A stretch of 64,000 nucleotides of DNA from Isoetes taiwanensis (GCA_021234155.1 JAJEKV010000010.1:13692538-13756537); one strand, 5' to 3'. Counted from the stretch's first letter, positions 13,285 to 24,550 are shown. Notes: generated by a model not told the origin, from the sequence alone. Numbers and translations are program-made.

Positions 13285-14460
13285 GCGATGGGCAATAAGG
13301 AAAAGCGGCGATTTGGAAGCAAAGATAAGATCAAAACTTGCACTGAAAGGGTTAACGACCGTCCTAAAACGTAGATGGAATCGTTTGAGAGAAGCGATTG
13401 CATGCTTGGAGTTTACAGGGGATTCTAAGCAAAGCGAGTTTCTCACAACAAGAATAGGTTTCCACGAAAAGGGAGTGTATTCCAACGATTGTCATTTTAG
13501 TGATTCACAAATCCTTCTGAGAAACATGGCGGGGACGGACCGCCCTGCTTGGAAAAGATTCTTAGAGAAGTTCTTAGAAATTTCTTGGAGACAATGATCA
13601 TACATGGTCCATGAAGCTACAACTAATTCTAATGAGAGAAGCAACCTGGGTCAGTGGTGGAAGGCACAGAATTGAAGCCCGGCAGATGCTTCAAAAGCTT
13701 TAGAATGGGACCCCGGAGAGATAGGAAGGCCATAACCACAATTGGCCTTGCTCTTGGAGAAGAGTATGTTCACTTGATAGATTTGAAGTCGACCTCAAAG
13801 GAGAATTGGGAAACATTGGTGAAAGCATTTGGTGGATCCCAGGAAAAGCATGTGAATTATCTTTAAAACAACAATTCTTTGACACGCATTATGAACTTCG
13901 GGAGTCAATAGCGAGAATATTTGAGCGAATTAGCAACTTGGTAGTGCAAAATTTTGCAAGAGTGAAGGCGGTGGTGTCCAAAGAAGATCAAATGGCGCTT
14001 TATTGAAGGGAGTGGCGGCAGATTTTAACCCTTGTTATGCAAACATTAACAAATATTCTACGGACAATCAATGGACGATTTAGTTGTTTACTTCTAGAAG
14101 AAGAAAGAAAACTCAAAGTTGAAGCGTGGGAAGAATTCAGCCTTCTTTACAAGAAATAAACGAAGTGGCTTACCAACAAGCCTATCTGATTGGGAGAGCA
14201 AGCGGTGCACCCTGAGAGGTCAATCATTTTGGAAATTCTAATACCGGCTCAAGTGGAATAAGGCAAGATGGAAACTTCAACAATGGTCCTAGTGGAATGA
14301 AGCGGGATGGTTAAAAAGGAAAGGAAGGACCATGTTACCATGTGGTAAACCGAGGGGCACTTGGCCAAAGAATGCACGAAGCAATATGATTGACGAAATA
14401 GAACCAATCTTCGATGTGTGGCTGACCCGAGAAATAAAACCGGAGAAAGGCTTTTCATGG
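13285..14460 (+). pseudogene. gag: copia A gag
   Basis: This is a Gag protein of the UBN2 type found in plant copia elements. Visible parts are the start MGNKEK near 13290, the TTIGLALGEEYVHLIDL region at 13734-13790 followed by SKENWETLVKAFGG, and a CCHC zinc knuckle at 14333-14375 (CYHCGKPGHLAKEC when small indels are ignored). Copy B has a clearer NYHTWSMKLQLILM stretch near 37700. The frame is broken by several 1-2 nt changes. Gag would form the cytoplasmic virus-like particle. Confidence 0.85.
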
Positions 14461-17301
14461 TTAGTACTTCATTGAATTTAAATAGAGCAATTTATTTAGA
14501 TTACGGTGCATCCATTCACATGGCGCTTCCCGGAATATCTTTTAAACCTTGAACCATCTAATGAAAACCAAGTGTATGTGGGAGACAACACCGCATTAGA
14601 CATTAAGGGCAAGGGAACTATCCTGGGAAATGCAACTTGGAGATCGGGATTGTAAGATTCATGATGTGTACCGTTCGGGTTAGCACATACTTGTTGTCGG
14701 TTTGGGAAAATCACGATGTTGGCATGCAAATAATGTTTGCACAGAGAAAGTGCTACATAATGAATGGCGAGGGCGACAAATAGCAAGTGGCACATGAAGG
14801 GATGGGCTTTATCACCTTGATGCCCAACTAAAAGCCCCTCCACAAGCATTGTCAATGATGCAACCAAAATCTAGTCTACAGCTATGGCATACAAGATTGG
14901 GCCATCCACATGTACCGGGCTCTCCGTAAATTAGTAAAGGAACGACTAGTATAGCAGATTTGCCATCCTTAGATCAAGAAAAACTTGGACTTTGTGATGC
15001 TGCGTCATGGGGAAGCAAAGAAAAGATACTTTTCCCGTTGGAGAGAGCACTAGAGCGGAAGGTTTGCTGGATTTAATTCATACGACGCGTTTGGGACCAA
15101 TGCAAACATTAACACATGGCGTGAAGAGATATTTTCTCACTTTCATGCCGACGATTTCTCGCCATGTGATCAGACGCCTGGCGGCCAAAATCGAAGTCTT
15201 TGCAATGTTTCAGGAGTTCCAAGTCGGGTTGAGACACAAAAGGGGAGAAGAATAAGGATGATTCATAGTGACAATGGTGGAGAGTTCACTTCGGGCATTT
15301 GAGAACGATTGTAGAGCATGGAATACATCATCGGCGACGGTTGCTTATACACCACAACAAAATGGTGTCGCCCGGCGGATGAACGAACTTTGATGGAATG
15401 TGCGGGGATAATGCTCCATTATGGGAATGCCCATGCCCAGCTTTTAGGCGGAAGCGCTGGCGTGACCTACTTGAGGAACGCCTTCCCACATCCGGCTTAC
15501 ACATGCTAACACCTTATGAAGCGTGGAGTGGGCATAAACCATCCATTGCTCACTTAGCATCTTTGGTTGTTTAGCCTTTGCACAAGTTCTGTAGAAAAGC
15601 GGCCCGAATGGATGGCGTATAAGATGTGTTCATGTAGGATATGTTCAAAATGCCAAAGCTTACGGGTTGTATAATCTTGAGAGTGGAACTTTCCTCATCA
15701 TCCCATTAGAGATGTAGTATTTGCCGAAGATCAACTTTATGGGGGAGCAGCGGGCGGTTTACAAGCCGATGTTTTGGATATAGACACGTTGGATGAGTGC
15801 TTTGTTAATTGAATATTGACATCCCACACTAGTTAGTACTCCTTTTTTCAGCTGAAGCTTCTTCAAGTGGATCAAGTGGTGATGTTGCGGTTCCATCAAG
15901 TGATCCTCATCATGCTTGATTGCTCCAAGAGAAGAACCTGTTGTCCAAGATATTGAAGATGTTCCTTTAGCTCTTGAACGGCCCACTCCATATCCAAGCG
16001 TCACTAGAAGTCTAGATCTACCAAATCGGTTGAAGTCACCGGATCCGCCGCTATTGCCATTTGACCCCTAAGTTTGTTGAATCTCATTACTCATAAGCGT
16101 CTAGGGATACTTGGCTGTTGCAAACTTTGGTTAGAAGAACCTAATACGATGGAAGAAGCCATGCAAGGGCCTTTATGCTCGAATGGCAAAAAGCAATGGA
16201 AGATGCACAATCATACATAGCAGCTCGTTCCTCTTCCACCGAGGCCGCCAAGTTGTGAGTACTAAATGGCTCTTCAAGATCAAAACGTGATGGTGAAGGT
16301 CACATTCAGCGCTTTAAAGCCCCGATTTATAGGCGTGGCTTCTGCCAAATAGCGGCGTTGACTTCCGCGAAACTTTTTCACCCGGTTGTTCGTTATGTCC
16401 TCCATCACGAACTTCTGGGCCCATTATACCCGGTTTAACTTGGAAGTTCATCGGATGGATGTCCAAACGCTTTTCTCCATGGTATTTTAAGCGAAGAAGT
16501 TTATGTATCCCAACCCGGAAGGCTTTTGTTACGGTGAGAAAATGAACATTTGGTGTGCAAATTGGATAAAGCCTTGTATGGGTTAAAAGCAATGCGGAAG
16601 CATAGTTTGATTGCATCAATCTGGTAATTGGGATCTATTGGTTTTCTTAGTCTTCTTTGCTGATCCAAATGTATATCCGAAACGGAAGGTACATCCTTTC
16701 TCTATCTTGCACTTTACGTTGATGATTGTGTGTTGGTTTCCAGTCCCGCTTTCTTGAATCAAGTTAAAAATCTGCTATCATCGAGTTCATTATGTGGGAC
16801 ATGGGGAGATATCTTCTTGTCTCCCGCATACATATAACAAGAGATAGGAATGAAGGGTGGATGAAACTAGGGCGGATCAAATACATTGAAGAACTTCTTG
16901 AAAAGTTTGAGATGACCTGACCGTAATCACAAGGGCAACTCCAATGGAGCGAATCGGAAGCTTACAAATTGACATGGCTCCACAAAATGAAGAGGAGAGA
17001 GAGTATATCACGAAAGTTCCATATCGACATGCAGTTGGTAGCTTGATTTACTTGGGTCGTTTCTACTAGATCGGATATATCATATCACGATTAGTGCGAT
17101 AAGTCAATTTATGGAAAATCCGTAGATCACATTGAATGCAATCAAATGTATAATCGCGGTATCTCAAGGGCACATGCAATCATGTTACGATGTATCAACA
17201 AGTTGATTCGGCCGACTTCAAATTGGTTGGGTACACCTGATGCGATTGGTCAGTGAGTTAGATACAAGAAGATCAATATCGGCATATGTCTTCTTGCTTG
17301 G
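14461..17301 (+). pseudogene. pol: copia A pol: protease, integrase, reverse transcriptase
   Basis: The protease motif is at 14499-14513 and reads D-Y-G-A-S where D-S-G-A-S is expected; the codon change is TCT to TAC, at a CTG. The GAG-pre-integrase motif LWHTRLGHPH is at 14882-14911. The integrase core includes HSDNGGEF around 15264-15287 and PQQNG near 15350. Reverse transcriptase starts near 16256 (TKWLFKIK) and has the catalytic motif YVDD at 16715-16726. The frame then runs into RNase H, which is cut at 17301 by the DNA transposon and resumes at 21251. Many indels break the frame. Confidence 0.85.
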
Positions 17302-17623
17302 GGGTGTGTCTTTTATTAAGGTACTCAACTTTTATGTGGGCGACGCTTGTGCCGGTCGGGTCTTTGGACCCGCGTCAAGTGAAATTTTTTCGTCATAGCA
17401 CTTCACCCGCCATTTCCTCACGGCGCCAAATTCGCTTGAAGTCGATCCGAAGCCCGGAAATTGCCACTTCGGCAATCCGTGGGGGTTGTTGATCCGTCTT
17501 CTTGGTGCGCAGGTGATGGCGCCATGTTAAAGCAAGCAATTTGAAAGTAAATTTGGCGGTTTTGAAGTTCTTGAGTATAAATACCATGAATTTCTTTGCT
17601 GCTAGATTTCTCCAATTACGTCT

Positions 17624-18740
17624 ATGGCGAATGGAGAGAAGCTTTTCGATGCATCCGTGTGCAAGAATCAAGTTAATTTTGATGTTGCAAACCGCTATCT
17701 AGCCTCCAAGTTTTCAGAGTCGGACCGAAAAATTTTTGGCGGTTGTTCCCAATTGTCGATGCAATTTGTCGACAATCCGCAAGTCTGATTCAAAACGAGA
17801 GCCAACAAGTTTCGTGAATGCAAAAGCGAATTTGTGCTAGATATTTACCATGGTAATTGAGGATCATGATGCATTTCATTTTCATGTATCTTTGAAATGC
17901 ATATTAATCTATGAGTTTGCTTTGAACTGAAAAGAAGCCGGACAAGATCAGGTTACATATGGCTACATCAATTCCTATAGATTCGGGTAATTTTGAACTT
18001 ACATATTTGTTGTTGATTTCTTTCCTTATTTGTTGATGTTTGCTTTAATTCTAGAAAATGTTTCTTGTCACAATCCCCAACCTTATGGAGACAATGAAGA
18101 GTCATTTCATGAAGATTTGCAACCTTCTTACCATGAAGGTGATTTCCAAGAGTCTAAGGGTGGCACCAGGGGAACTCAAGATGTCCAAAGTGAAGAAGGT
18201 GTGCAACCTTCTTTAAGTCGATTTCAAGGAATTGGATTCCTTGAATTTACTTTGAACTTTTTCTTTTAATAATCTTTGTTGTCTTTCTTGTTATGAAGGG
18301 TGTCACCAAGATAATACACAAAGGAACCCAATGTCATGATCAACCTCATTTTCAAGGTAAGCAAAGGTTTGCATGATTTAAAGGTTTCTTTGACTTTTTT
18401 CACTTCAGATTCTTTTTTTCTAGCAGATTGTCATGCTTTTAGAAGGTATAGAGCTGAGTTAAGGAGAAAAGAGAGAGAGCTTAAGAGGGAAAGGGAAATT
18501 GCAGCAGATGAAGAAGCATTGCTCCAAGGTGATCTAAGCACATGGAAGAAGAGAATGCTATCAAAAAAGGTTGCAGTGAAGGTGAAAAAGGTTCTTGTTA
18601 ATGCAAGTTGTAGGGATAGGAAAGAGATAATTAAGTCTGCTGCAAAGTGGCTACCTGAACTTGTTGTTCCTAACTCCAAGGATGAATCTGTAATGAAGAA
18701 AATTGTGGAGAATTTAAAGAACTCTTTTTTTGCATCATAA
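17624..18740 (+). CDS. transposon-borne multi-exon gene, RRYRAEL coiled-coil protein
   Basis: I infer a spliced gene. A first open part starts with ATG at 17624 (MANGEKLFDASVCKNQ) and stops at 17786. A second open part follows TTCTAG near 18053 and is rich in His, Gln and Glu. A third follows TTTCTAGCAG near 18426 and begins DCHAFRRYRAELRRKERELK, a highly charged coiled coil, ending at TAA 18738. Exon borders are guesses from splice-like sequences. The RxYRxxL charged helix recalls N-terminal regions of some eukaryotic transposon proteins, but that is from memory and weak. Relative to copia around it the frames are clean. Confidence 0.5.
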
Positions 18741-18913
18741 GAATGAGAAAGAAAACAGATATTAAGAGGGCAAGAATTGCTGCCATGGTTTATCTTTGTC
18801 AATACCAATATTAACAAATCAGCTTTCTCCGAACTCTATGCCCGAACAGAAAAGATTGTCACAAACTACGAAGAAGATGAGTAGATCTTGAACTTGGTGA
18901 GGGTCCATGGTCC

Positions 18914-19126
18914 ATGTTCAAAAATAAGATTAGATGTGACAAACTCTCTTATGATGAGAGAAAACTAGTGGTGGATTTTTGGAGACACAATACAAGAGTT
19001 TCCCCATGTAAGAAACATGTCATCAAGATAAAAGCAACTTCCGAAAGAAGATATTGCATGCACTACACTTTCTTGAAGAGACACACGAATTTTAAAGCAA
19101 TTTGTTTTCAAATTGTTAAGGTTTAA
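18914..19126 (+). CDS. transposon-borne open frame with VDFWRHNTRVSP motif
   Basis: The frame encodes about 70 residues, including LVVDFWRHNTRVSPCKKHV and several Cys/His residues. The pattern (V-x-D-F-W, N-T-R-x-S-P, K) is like a segment I recall in uncharacterised transposon proteins that also have the RxYRxxL helix seen in the upstream gene, so the two may belong to one protein. No catalytic triad is visible. It ends at TAA 19124. Confidence 0.4.
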   Translation: MFKNKIRCDKLSYDERKLVVDFWRHNTRVSPCKKHVIKIKATSERRYCMHYTFLKRHTNFKAICFQIVKV

Positions 19127-19655
19127 GATTTTCAACTTAAGGTTGTTGATATGTTGTTGTTGTTTTTTTTTACAAGTTTTCTTCCAACGATTTGAAAGGC
19201 AATATCCATACTTTCAACTTTAATTTACAAAGCTATTCCATGCTTATAAAGCCTCCATATATAAACTTAAAAGATAGAGGTCTTCCTCATCAGTTGGATA
19301 TTTGAATGGTGACTTTGAAGGACAGCCATAAACAAAGTAAGATTAGATCAGGCTCTTCATGTCCAAATTGCAGCAATTGTGATGTATGTGGTATAGGACC
19401 AACCTGAAGCATGCATCTAAAGCTACATATGCTTCAACCTCTCGAGCTTTGGAGATCTTTGGTATGTCCTTGGGATCTCATTCGGGGACTAGTTACAATC
19501 TTAGGACTTGCTTAAATGCAAGGCTTGTGGAAAAACTTGCTTTCAACTTGTCCAAAAGAAAGAATTTCTTCTTGCCTTTCCTTTGTCAACAAAATCTTTG
19601 GAAATAGGTTTGTCATACTTTCGGTTACCTTGAGTTGGAATCCTCACCCATGTCT

Positions 19656-20893
19656 TTACCTTTTCCTTTTTACCTTTGTGACCTTTGTCACCTTCACATC
19701 TTCATCGGAAGACTCTTCATACTCCTCGATTACTTCATCTTCATCCGCTTTAAAGTAACCAAGTTCTTGCTCAAGCTTGTCGGGCACTTCTACCCCACAA
19801 CACCGCCAATCGTACAATGCATAGTATCCAAGACAGAACCAAAGCAAAGAACATGAAATTTATGATCACATGATAACTTGATAAGAAAACATGTCAGAGC
19901 TAAAACTCAAACCACAACCTTCACATCTTTTCAAAAATTGATCTCGAGGCAGATCATAAACACCCATGTGAACTTTGAGTTCCTTCTTACCTTTGGTTGA
20001 AATCTGCATAGCAGATATGTGTTTGGACTTTGCATTCCAAAACTCCATCCTATGGCCATATGCTTCAATATTCACTTCCAAGGATTTGATTTCTTCCTTC
20101 AACTTTTCTGCATCAGCAACATTAGCACTCCCAATAGTTTCAGAAAGTAAATCCATTAAACTTGCTTCTTCTTTCTTCAAGTATGCAACCAAAGCTTGGT
20201 TGTTAGGCAAATCTGCACTGTAAAGTTTGATAGATTCTCTCTTCTCTGAAATTTGCTTGTACAATAAAGTGCAAGTAGCATCAGCACTGCACTGCACCTA
20301 CCTTCTTCAACAAAGCTGCCTTTTTTCCTTTAATTTCTTCTTCAGCTTTCTTTTTCATGTCTGACAAAAGCTTCTAATGTGATTGATAATCACATTGAGG
20401 TTAGCTTCAAAACAATTTACTTCATGATCTTTACTCTTATGAACTACAGAAAATCTGTGGGAGTCTGCTGCTAAAGATGCCCAATTTACCTTGTAATTTT
20501 CGGGGTCAGCCAAAGCCTTAGGGGTGTTCTGCCATACAAATGCTCTTGCAAAACGAGTCCTCACTTCATTGTTGGTAGGGCCATTCGGTATACTTTTCAA
20601 GGAGTTCATTGAACTGCTTTCGATTCGGACTTGATTTCCTTGATGTTGATCTTCCCGGACCTCAAAGGAACTTCAAAAACTGATAAAAATTCAGCATTTG
20701 ATACTTCTTTTGCCTTGATTTGGCTTGGCTTTCTTCCAGACGACTCCACTTTCCGAAACTCAAGAAATTCATGTCTTGTGTTCTTCTTTTCCGGCTGAAA
20801 TATAATAAAAGCATAAAACAAAAAACCACTTACATTTGAGTACTTTATTATAAATTTGCTGAAGCACAAACATTTTCTAAAAAAAGATAGCAA
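19656..20893 (-). CDS. transposon-borne minus-strand gene, coiled-coil protein with CxxC
   Basis: Three or four open parts follow each other on the minus strand. One begins after TTTCAG near 20797 (PEKKNTRHEFLEFRKVESS). The next is 20609-20355 (contains FARAFVWQNTPKALADPENY). The third, 20297-19866, is a long helix ending in a Cys pair (RCEGCGLSF). The last, 19847-19656, is acidic and ends in Lys/Arg repeats that could act as a nuclear signal. Codon structure looks coding across the whole stretch, but joins are uncertain and I know no homologue. It converges on the plus-strand gene of the same transposon. Confidence 0.4.
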
Positions 20894-21250
20894 AAATGCG
20901 ATACCTCAAAACCGGGAGAACTCATGGTATAGTTGCAAAAGAGCCTGCGGATTGCAAAGGAAGAAAAAACAGCAGTACAAATACACAAAGCTTGGGAGAT
21001 AAGTTTGTTCAAGAGCTCGAATGATGATGACCGGTGAATTCTATGATGTCAGCTTGAAAATTCTATGATGATGGCCGGCCGAATTGAAGCCGTCGTGAAC
21101 CCATCATGAGCCCGTCCAGAGCCCATCATGAGCCCGCCACGAGCCCTTCATGAGCGGGTCCGAGCCCGCCCGTGCTTTCGTTAATTTAGGTGTGCTGGTA
21201 GGTGCTATAACTTCAAAAAGTTGGGTAGGTTAAGCAAAAAGCACCCTTGG

Positions 21251-21660
21251 TGATTGTGTCATATCATGGCAAAGCAAGCGTCAGCCCATAATAGCCCTTT
21301 CCAAAGAATCGATCAGTGTATTGCGGCAAGTGTAGCAGCACAAGAGGCTATTTGGTTAAGGCAATTATTATGTGGTCTTCTACAAGAGCAAGGAAAACCA
21401 ACAATCATATTTTGTGACAACCGGTAGTCTTGTAGCCTTGGCCTATTCGAAATATCATGCAAGAACAGGCTCGATATATATCAACCCGATATCACTTCAT
21501 TCGTGGCGGGTCCGAATGGAGTTCTTGACTTAGTTTCTTGTTCAAATGAAGAAATGCTTGTCGATATGTTTACTAAGTCTCTTGGACGTTATCAAGTTCC
21601 GGCATGATCGTGATAAACCAAGATTCTTTATATGCCTTTGAAGCTTAATCCGTGCTAGTG
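21251..21660 (+). pseudogene. copia A RNase H, C-terminal part
   Basis: After the DNA transposon the copia frame resumes with SWQSKRQ-like sequence and the RNase H region containing EAIWLRQLLCGL and FCDN, which is typical of copia RNase H. It ends shortly before the polypurine tract. The 5' part of this domain is upstream of 17301. Confidence 0.8.
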
Positions 21661-21668
21661 CTATCTTT

Positions 21669-21678
21669 GATGGGGGAG
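21669..21678 (+). other. copia A polypurine tract
   Basis: GATGGGGGAG lies directly before the 3' LTR, the place where plus-strand DNA synthesis is primed. The same sequence is at 41842-41851 in copy B. Confidence 0.85.
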
Positions 21679-21853
21679 TGATAATAAGTCAGCATCTAGC
21701 CTACCTGGATGTGTGACGTGTCATTAGAGTCATGTCCCAATAGAGAGTCACATCCCATGGATGCATAATATATTTTGTAACCGTTCTTCTGATATCAATT
21801 CACTTACCTATTCTTCCGCATCTTCTTCTATTATTGTCTATTCTATATTGTTA
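21679..21853 (+). repeat. copia A 3' LTR
   Basis: It matches the 5' LTR with few differences and ends ATTGTTA, followed by the GGTGT target duplication at 21854-21858. One GTT unit at the end is missing compared with the other three LTRs. Confidence 0.92.
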
Positions 21854-21858
21854 GGTGT

Positions 21859-22200
21859 TCTTCTGGACTCCTCACTATCCGAGGAATCATCCTTATGCCA
21901 TCCTTTACCCTTATTCCTAGCTCCACCAAGCATACTGCGCTCAAGTGTTTGTACTTGAGCTGTTAGCTTCTGCAGCATCTGCACCACCACAGAGTCTACA
22001 TGATCCTCCTTGGTAAACTCTTTGGTAAGCTCCTTGGCTGACTCTTGCGATGCAAACTTTACTTTTCGATGTTTAGCTTTAGTACGTGAAGAACTACCTC
22101 GTTCCAGATTCTCAAACCAACCTTGCTCTTCACCATCGCCTGCACTACGCTCAATATCCTCAGCTCGCTTCATCATCTTGCCTCCGTACAACAACTCAAA
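21859..22200 (-). pseudogene. gag: gypsy A gag, N-terminal part
   Basis: On the minus strand the frame starts near 22194 (MMKRAEDIERS after a short leader) and runs to the copia insertion with EESRRTP. It is hydrophilic and rich in Lys, Glu and Ser, with a helix VVVQMLQKLTAQVQTLERSM that could oligomerise. It continues in frame at 13084 once the copia is removed. Confidence 0.8.
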
Positions 22201-22202
22201 AA

Positions 22203-22220
22203 GCTCTCAGGAAAGCACCA
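22203..22220 (-). other. gypsy A primer-binding site
   Basis: Read on the minus strand the bases next to the 5' LTR are TGGTGCTTTCCTGAGAGC, beginning with the TGG expected for pairing with a tRNA CCA end. I cannot name the tRNA. Confidence 0.55.
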
Positions 22221-22221
22221 C

Positions 22222-22758
22222 TATTACGAACTGCAAGTGAAATCTCACTAAGTCCACACAGAACCTAGGTGACTGCAAGGAGAGGTAAAGGTCTCGCCTC
22301 CCAACCGTAGATCCAACCAATGGATCACCCACCGAGCTGAGAACTAGCACCAGATATAGCCAAAGGAAAAGTCCCCTTAGAATGTGACGTCCCTTCCTTC
22401 ATAAAGGCCTCCTCTTAAAATAGATCTAGTTCCCCTTTTACCTCCTCCTTCTATCTTTGGCTTTCACCTTTTGGCCAAAGATGACACACAAAGACAGCAT
22501 ATGAAAGACAGCGTATGATTGGGGTCATGACTCCCAATACATAGGACGTATTAGGGCATTTACCATCCTAATACCGTATTAGGGCATTGACCTTCCTAAT
22601 ACCATTCTTGTGTACACGTTTAATATTTGGCGCCCTCTGAGTGCACAAAGCTTAACTCAGACTGATCACACAGATCACCTGGCCACATAGATCCCTTGGT
22701 CTCTCTACACAGACCGGCTTCACCCTTGATGTCTGGATTTTAGGTTAGAATCGTAGCA
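22222..22758 (-). repeat. gypsy A 5' LTR
   Basis: About 537 bp. The outer end on the plus strand is TCGTAGCA followed by the CTTTC duplication. It contains a double hairpin unit at 22548-22602. Confidence 0.88.
22548..22602. repeat. two tandem hairpin units in the gypsy LTR
   Basis: GTATTAGG and CCTAATAC form an 8-bp stem at both ends of a 27-bp unit. The unit occurs twice with a 28-bp period (22548-22574 and 22576-22602). The loops are GCATTTACCAT and GCATTGACCTT. The same pair is seen in the other gypsy LTRs, for example from 32843. Confidence 0.8.
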
Positions 22759-23926
22759 CTTTCCTAACTTCTAGATAGGAAATATAGGCTATGGCAGCTG
22801 GTCTTAATCCATTTTTTAGCATTTTAGTTAAAGACATCGTTTTCATCATTGGTGAGATCTGAGGCATGGTAGCTTCTAGTTGGTTAATCATGAACCAAAT
22901 ACCATGATCAAACCAAATTACACTGCCTCTGCATTCTTCTTTTTTCTTCTTGTTGTACTTGTTCTTGTCACATCTGCAAGTGAAATAGGAACAATAAGGC
23001 CTCCAAACCCTTTTGAAATAGTAGTCATTCCTCTTAAAATTAGGGAAAATCATGTGTCCTTTTTGCAGGATTTGTATCACTCTTCCCTTAAGGCATGTTG
23101 GGTTAAAAAAGTCCATCTTAAATGGGAGCTCTTCAAAGAATACATTGAAGGTTTTTTCTAGCCTAATAGCAGCAGACTTAGCATTGTTGATCTCCTCTCT
23201 AATGATCCATGCCAGAGCTATCCAAGTTTCTACATCAGTTGCAGGCAGTGCACCAAAGTTCTAGCTTCTCCAGATGGCGTGCTCATACAAGGAAGCATAA
23301 GCTTCCATTGACTGTTCAATAATGACGGGGATAACATCTTGAAGCCTTGCCAAGGTAAGATTTGGGATATTCTCTTCTCCTTCAGTGCCTTTTACTTTGG
23401 TTTCCTCACTCCGTGGAAAGTCTTCCTCTATCAGGTCCATTTCTGACAAAAGACTGTCCTGAGTATCATCATGCTCTTTTAAGGGACTGGCAATATTCTC
23501 CTCCTTGTCATTATCAAAGGTGGGTGGTACAATTTTGTTCCCATCTTCCAATGCAATAAGGCCAATCACAAAGTTCTTAGCTGAATACCCTCAGGGCATG
23601 TTCTGTCATATAATATAGTGTTGATCTCCTGATACACATTGGTATTAATACCTCTACATTTTGAAAATTCAAAATTGACTTTTTCATGGATTGATATACC
23701 TTGAACCAACCATTAAAGCCAAGGCAAGCTACTGGAGAAATCTTCTTGTCATATAAGTTAAACTCCTTGAACATAATAAAGGCATATATCTCTTTGTTTC
23801 GAATGCAGCCCAAAATAGTCTGGACCACATAATTTGTATAGTCAATGTTGCACTTGTGATAGTCACATGCTAATAGCTCCTTGATCCATTGATTATTAGT
23901 CTCATTCTCTTCATCTATTGCCTTTT
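22759..23926 (-). pseudogene. unknown protein of the RT locus (ORF2), N-terminal part, copy 1
   Basis: On the minus strand the frame starts near 23926 (open from AIDEENETNNQWIKEL) without a clear Met, so an upstream exon is possible. Visible stretches include SPVACLGFNGWFKVYQSM, an acidic middle segment (23520-23390), WIALAWIIREEI, and a Cys/Lys-rich part (22960-22930). It then crosses the gypsy target site into 8410. There is a frame change near 23578 and a TAG at 23261-23263; both are also in copy 2. I recognise no family. It lies downstream of the RT frame on the same strand and may be its partner gene. Confidence 0.5.
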
Positions 23927-24415
23927 CTTATATTATGCAACAATATGTCACTGTTAGCATGACACAATTTCACCTAAATATTAAGGCTTATCTTGGTTCT
24001 GTTCTTAGTACTGGTAGTTTTGTAGATGGATTCCAACCCTACGCTTGCTCCATCCAGCCGAAAAATAATAGAGGTATTCATGCATGAAAATGACCAGAGC
24101 TTTTTTAGAAAGGTTACGAGAGTACCTAAAATAGTTTGTCCAGTAGAGCCGCTGTAGTGAAGGGAATTAGGTCAAGCCCATTGTTGCCACGAGTTCAGTA
24201 AGCCCTAAATTATACCTTAGAAATTTTAAACATCCTTTATCCTTTATCCTTTATATATTTATTATAAAGTTTTAGTGTATGTCGTGCATAAAACCCTAAA
24301 ACTTTCGACGGCCAAGATTTGATTAATATTTTCGACGGTCGAAATATCCTTTCTCTTCTCGCTGTATGCGATTTAGGGATTTAGGGCATCTCCGATTTCT
24401 GGCATCTCCGAGGGC

Positions 24416-24523
24416 ATGGCGGCCGTGTTGCAGAAATCTTCTTCAGCAGTTAGGTCGCTCCGCTCCGCACCTGACCTGCCAATGTTCTTACTGAAGCTCG
24501 AATCAATCTTCTCTGCCAGTTGA
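24416..24523 (+). CDS. 35-codon frame with a mitochondrial-presequence-like start
   Basis: The frame starts MAAVLQKSSSAVRSLRSAP. It is rich in Ala, Ser, Arg and Leu and has no acidic residue in the first 19 positions, as in plant mitochondrial targeting peptides. It stops after 35 codons. It may be a captured first exon of another gene inside the Helitron. I do not know its source. Confidence 0.3.
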   Translation: MAAVLQKSSSAVRSLRSAPDLPMFLLKLESIFSAS

Positions 24524-24550
24524 AGAGATAAAAAGCAGTGTAATATTTAG

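Larger units (their letters stand above)
17302..21245. mobile_element. DNA transposon inserted in copia A, absent from copy 2
   Basis: Copia B runs through this point without interruption (TTGG at 41409-41412), so the insertion is defined by its empty site. Left flank CTTGG at 17297-17301 and right flank CTTGG at 21246-21250 form a 4- or 5-bp duplication. The ends GGGTGTGTC and (reverse complement) GGTGCTTTTT are imperfect inverted repeats that continue for about 30 bp; if the last C is counted in, the perfect part is GGGTG. It carries plus-strand exons at 17624-19126 and minus-strand exons at 20893-19656, in convergent arrangement. The 3' end has short repeats built on GAGCCC (about 21110-21175). 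I cannot assign it to a superfamily. Confidence 0.85.
13090..21853 (+). mobile_element. Ty1/copia element, copy A, nested in gypsy gag
   Basis: This is a complete copia-type LTR element on the plus strand: 177-bp 5' LTR, PBS for initiator Met-tRNA, gag with zinc knuckle, protease, integrase, reverse transcriptase, RNase H, polypurine tract and 3' LTR. The order PR-IN-RT-RH is that of Ty1/copia. Without the inner DNA transposon (17302-21245) it is 4.8 kb, the usual size. The LTRs begin with TG but end with TA (TGATAATAAG...GTTA), not the usual TG...CA. The frame has many small indels, many of them at CAG/CTG and different in copy B. Confidence 0.92.
8411..22758 (-). mobile_element. Ty3/gypsy chromovirus, copy A, interrupted by copia
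   Basis: This is an LTR retrotransposon read on the minus strand. It has a 5' LTR (22222-22758), a primer-binding site next to it, gag split by a copia insertion (22200-21859 and 13089-12090), then protease, reverse transcriptase, RNase H, integrase and a chromodomain, and a 3' LTR (8411-8944). The order PR-RT-RH-IN and the terminal chromodomain place it among the plant chromoviruses. It sits in ORF2 of the RT locus with TSD CTTTC (22759-22763; altered on the left). Frames are broken by many indels, a large part of them at CAG/CTG, so the true state of the coding region is uncertain. Chromodomain elements often target heterochromatin, which fits the nesting seen here. Confidence 0.9.

Noticed and set aside
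24191-24310. CCCTAAA motifs as telomeric repeats near the RT locus
   Set aside because: Only isolated single units, no array.
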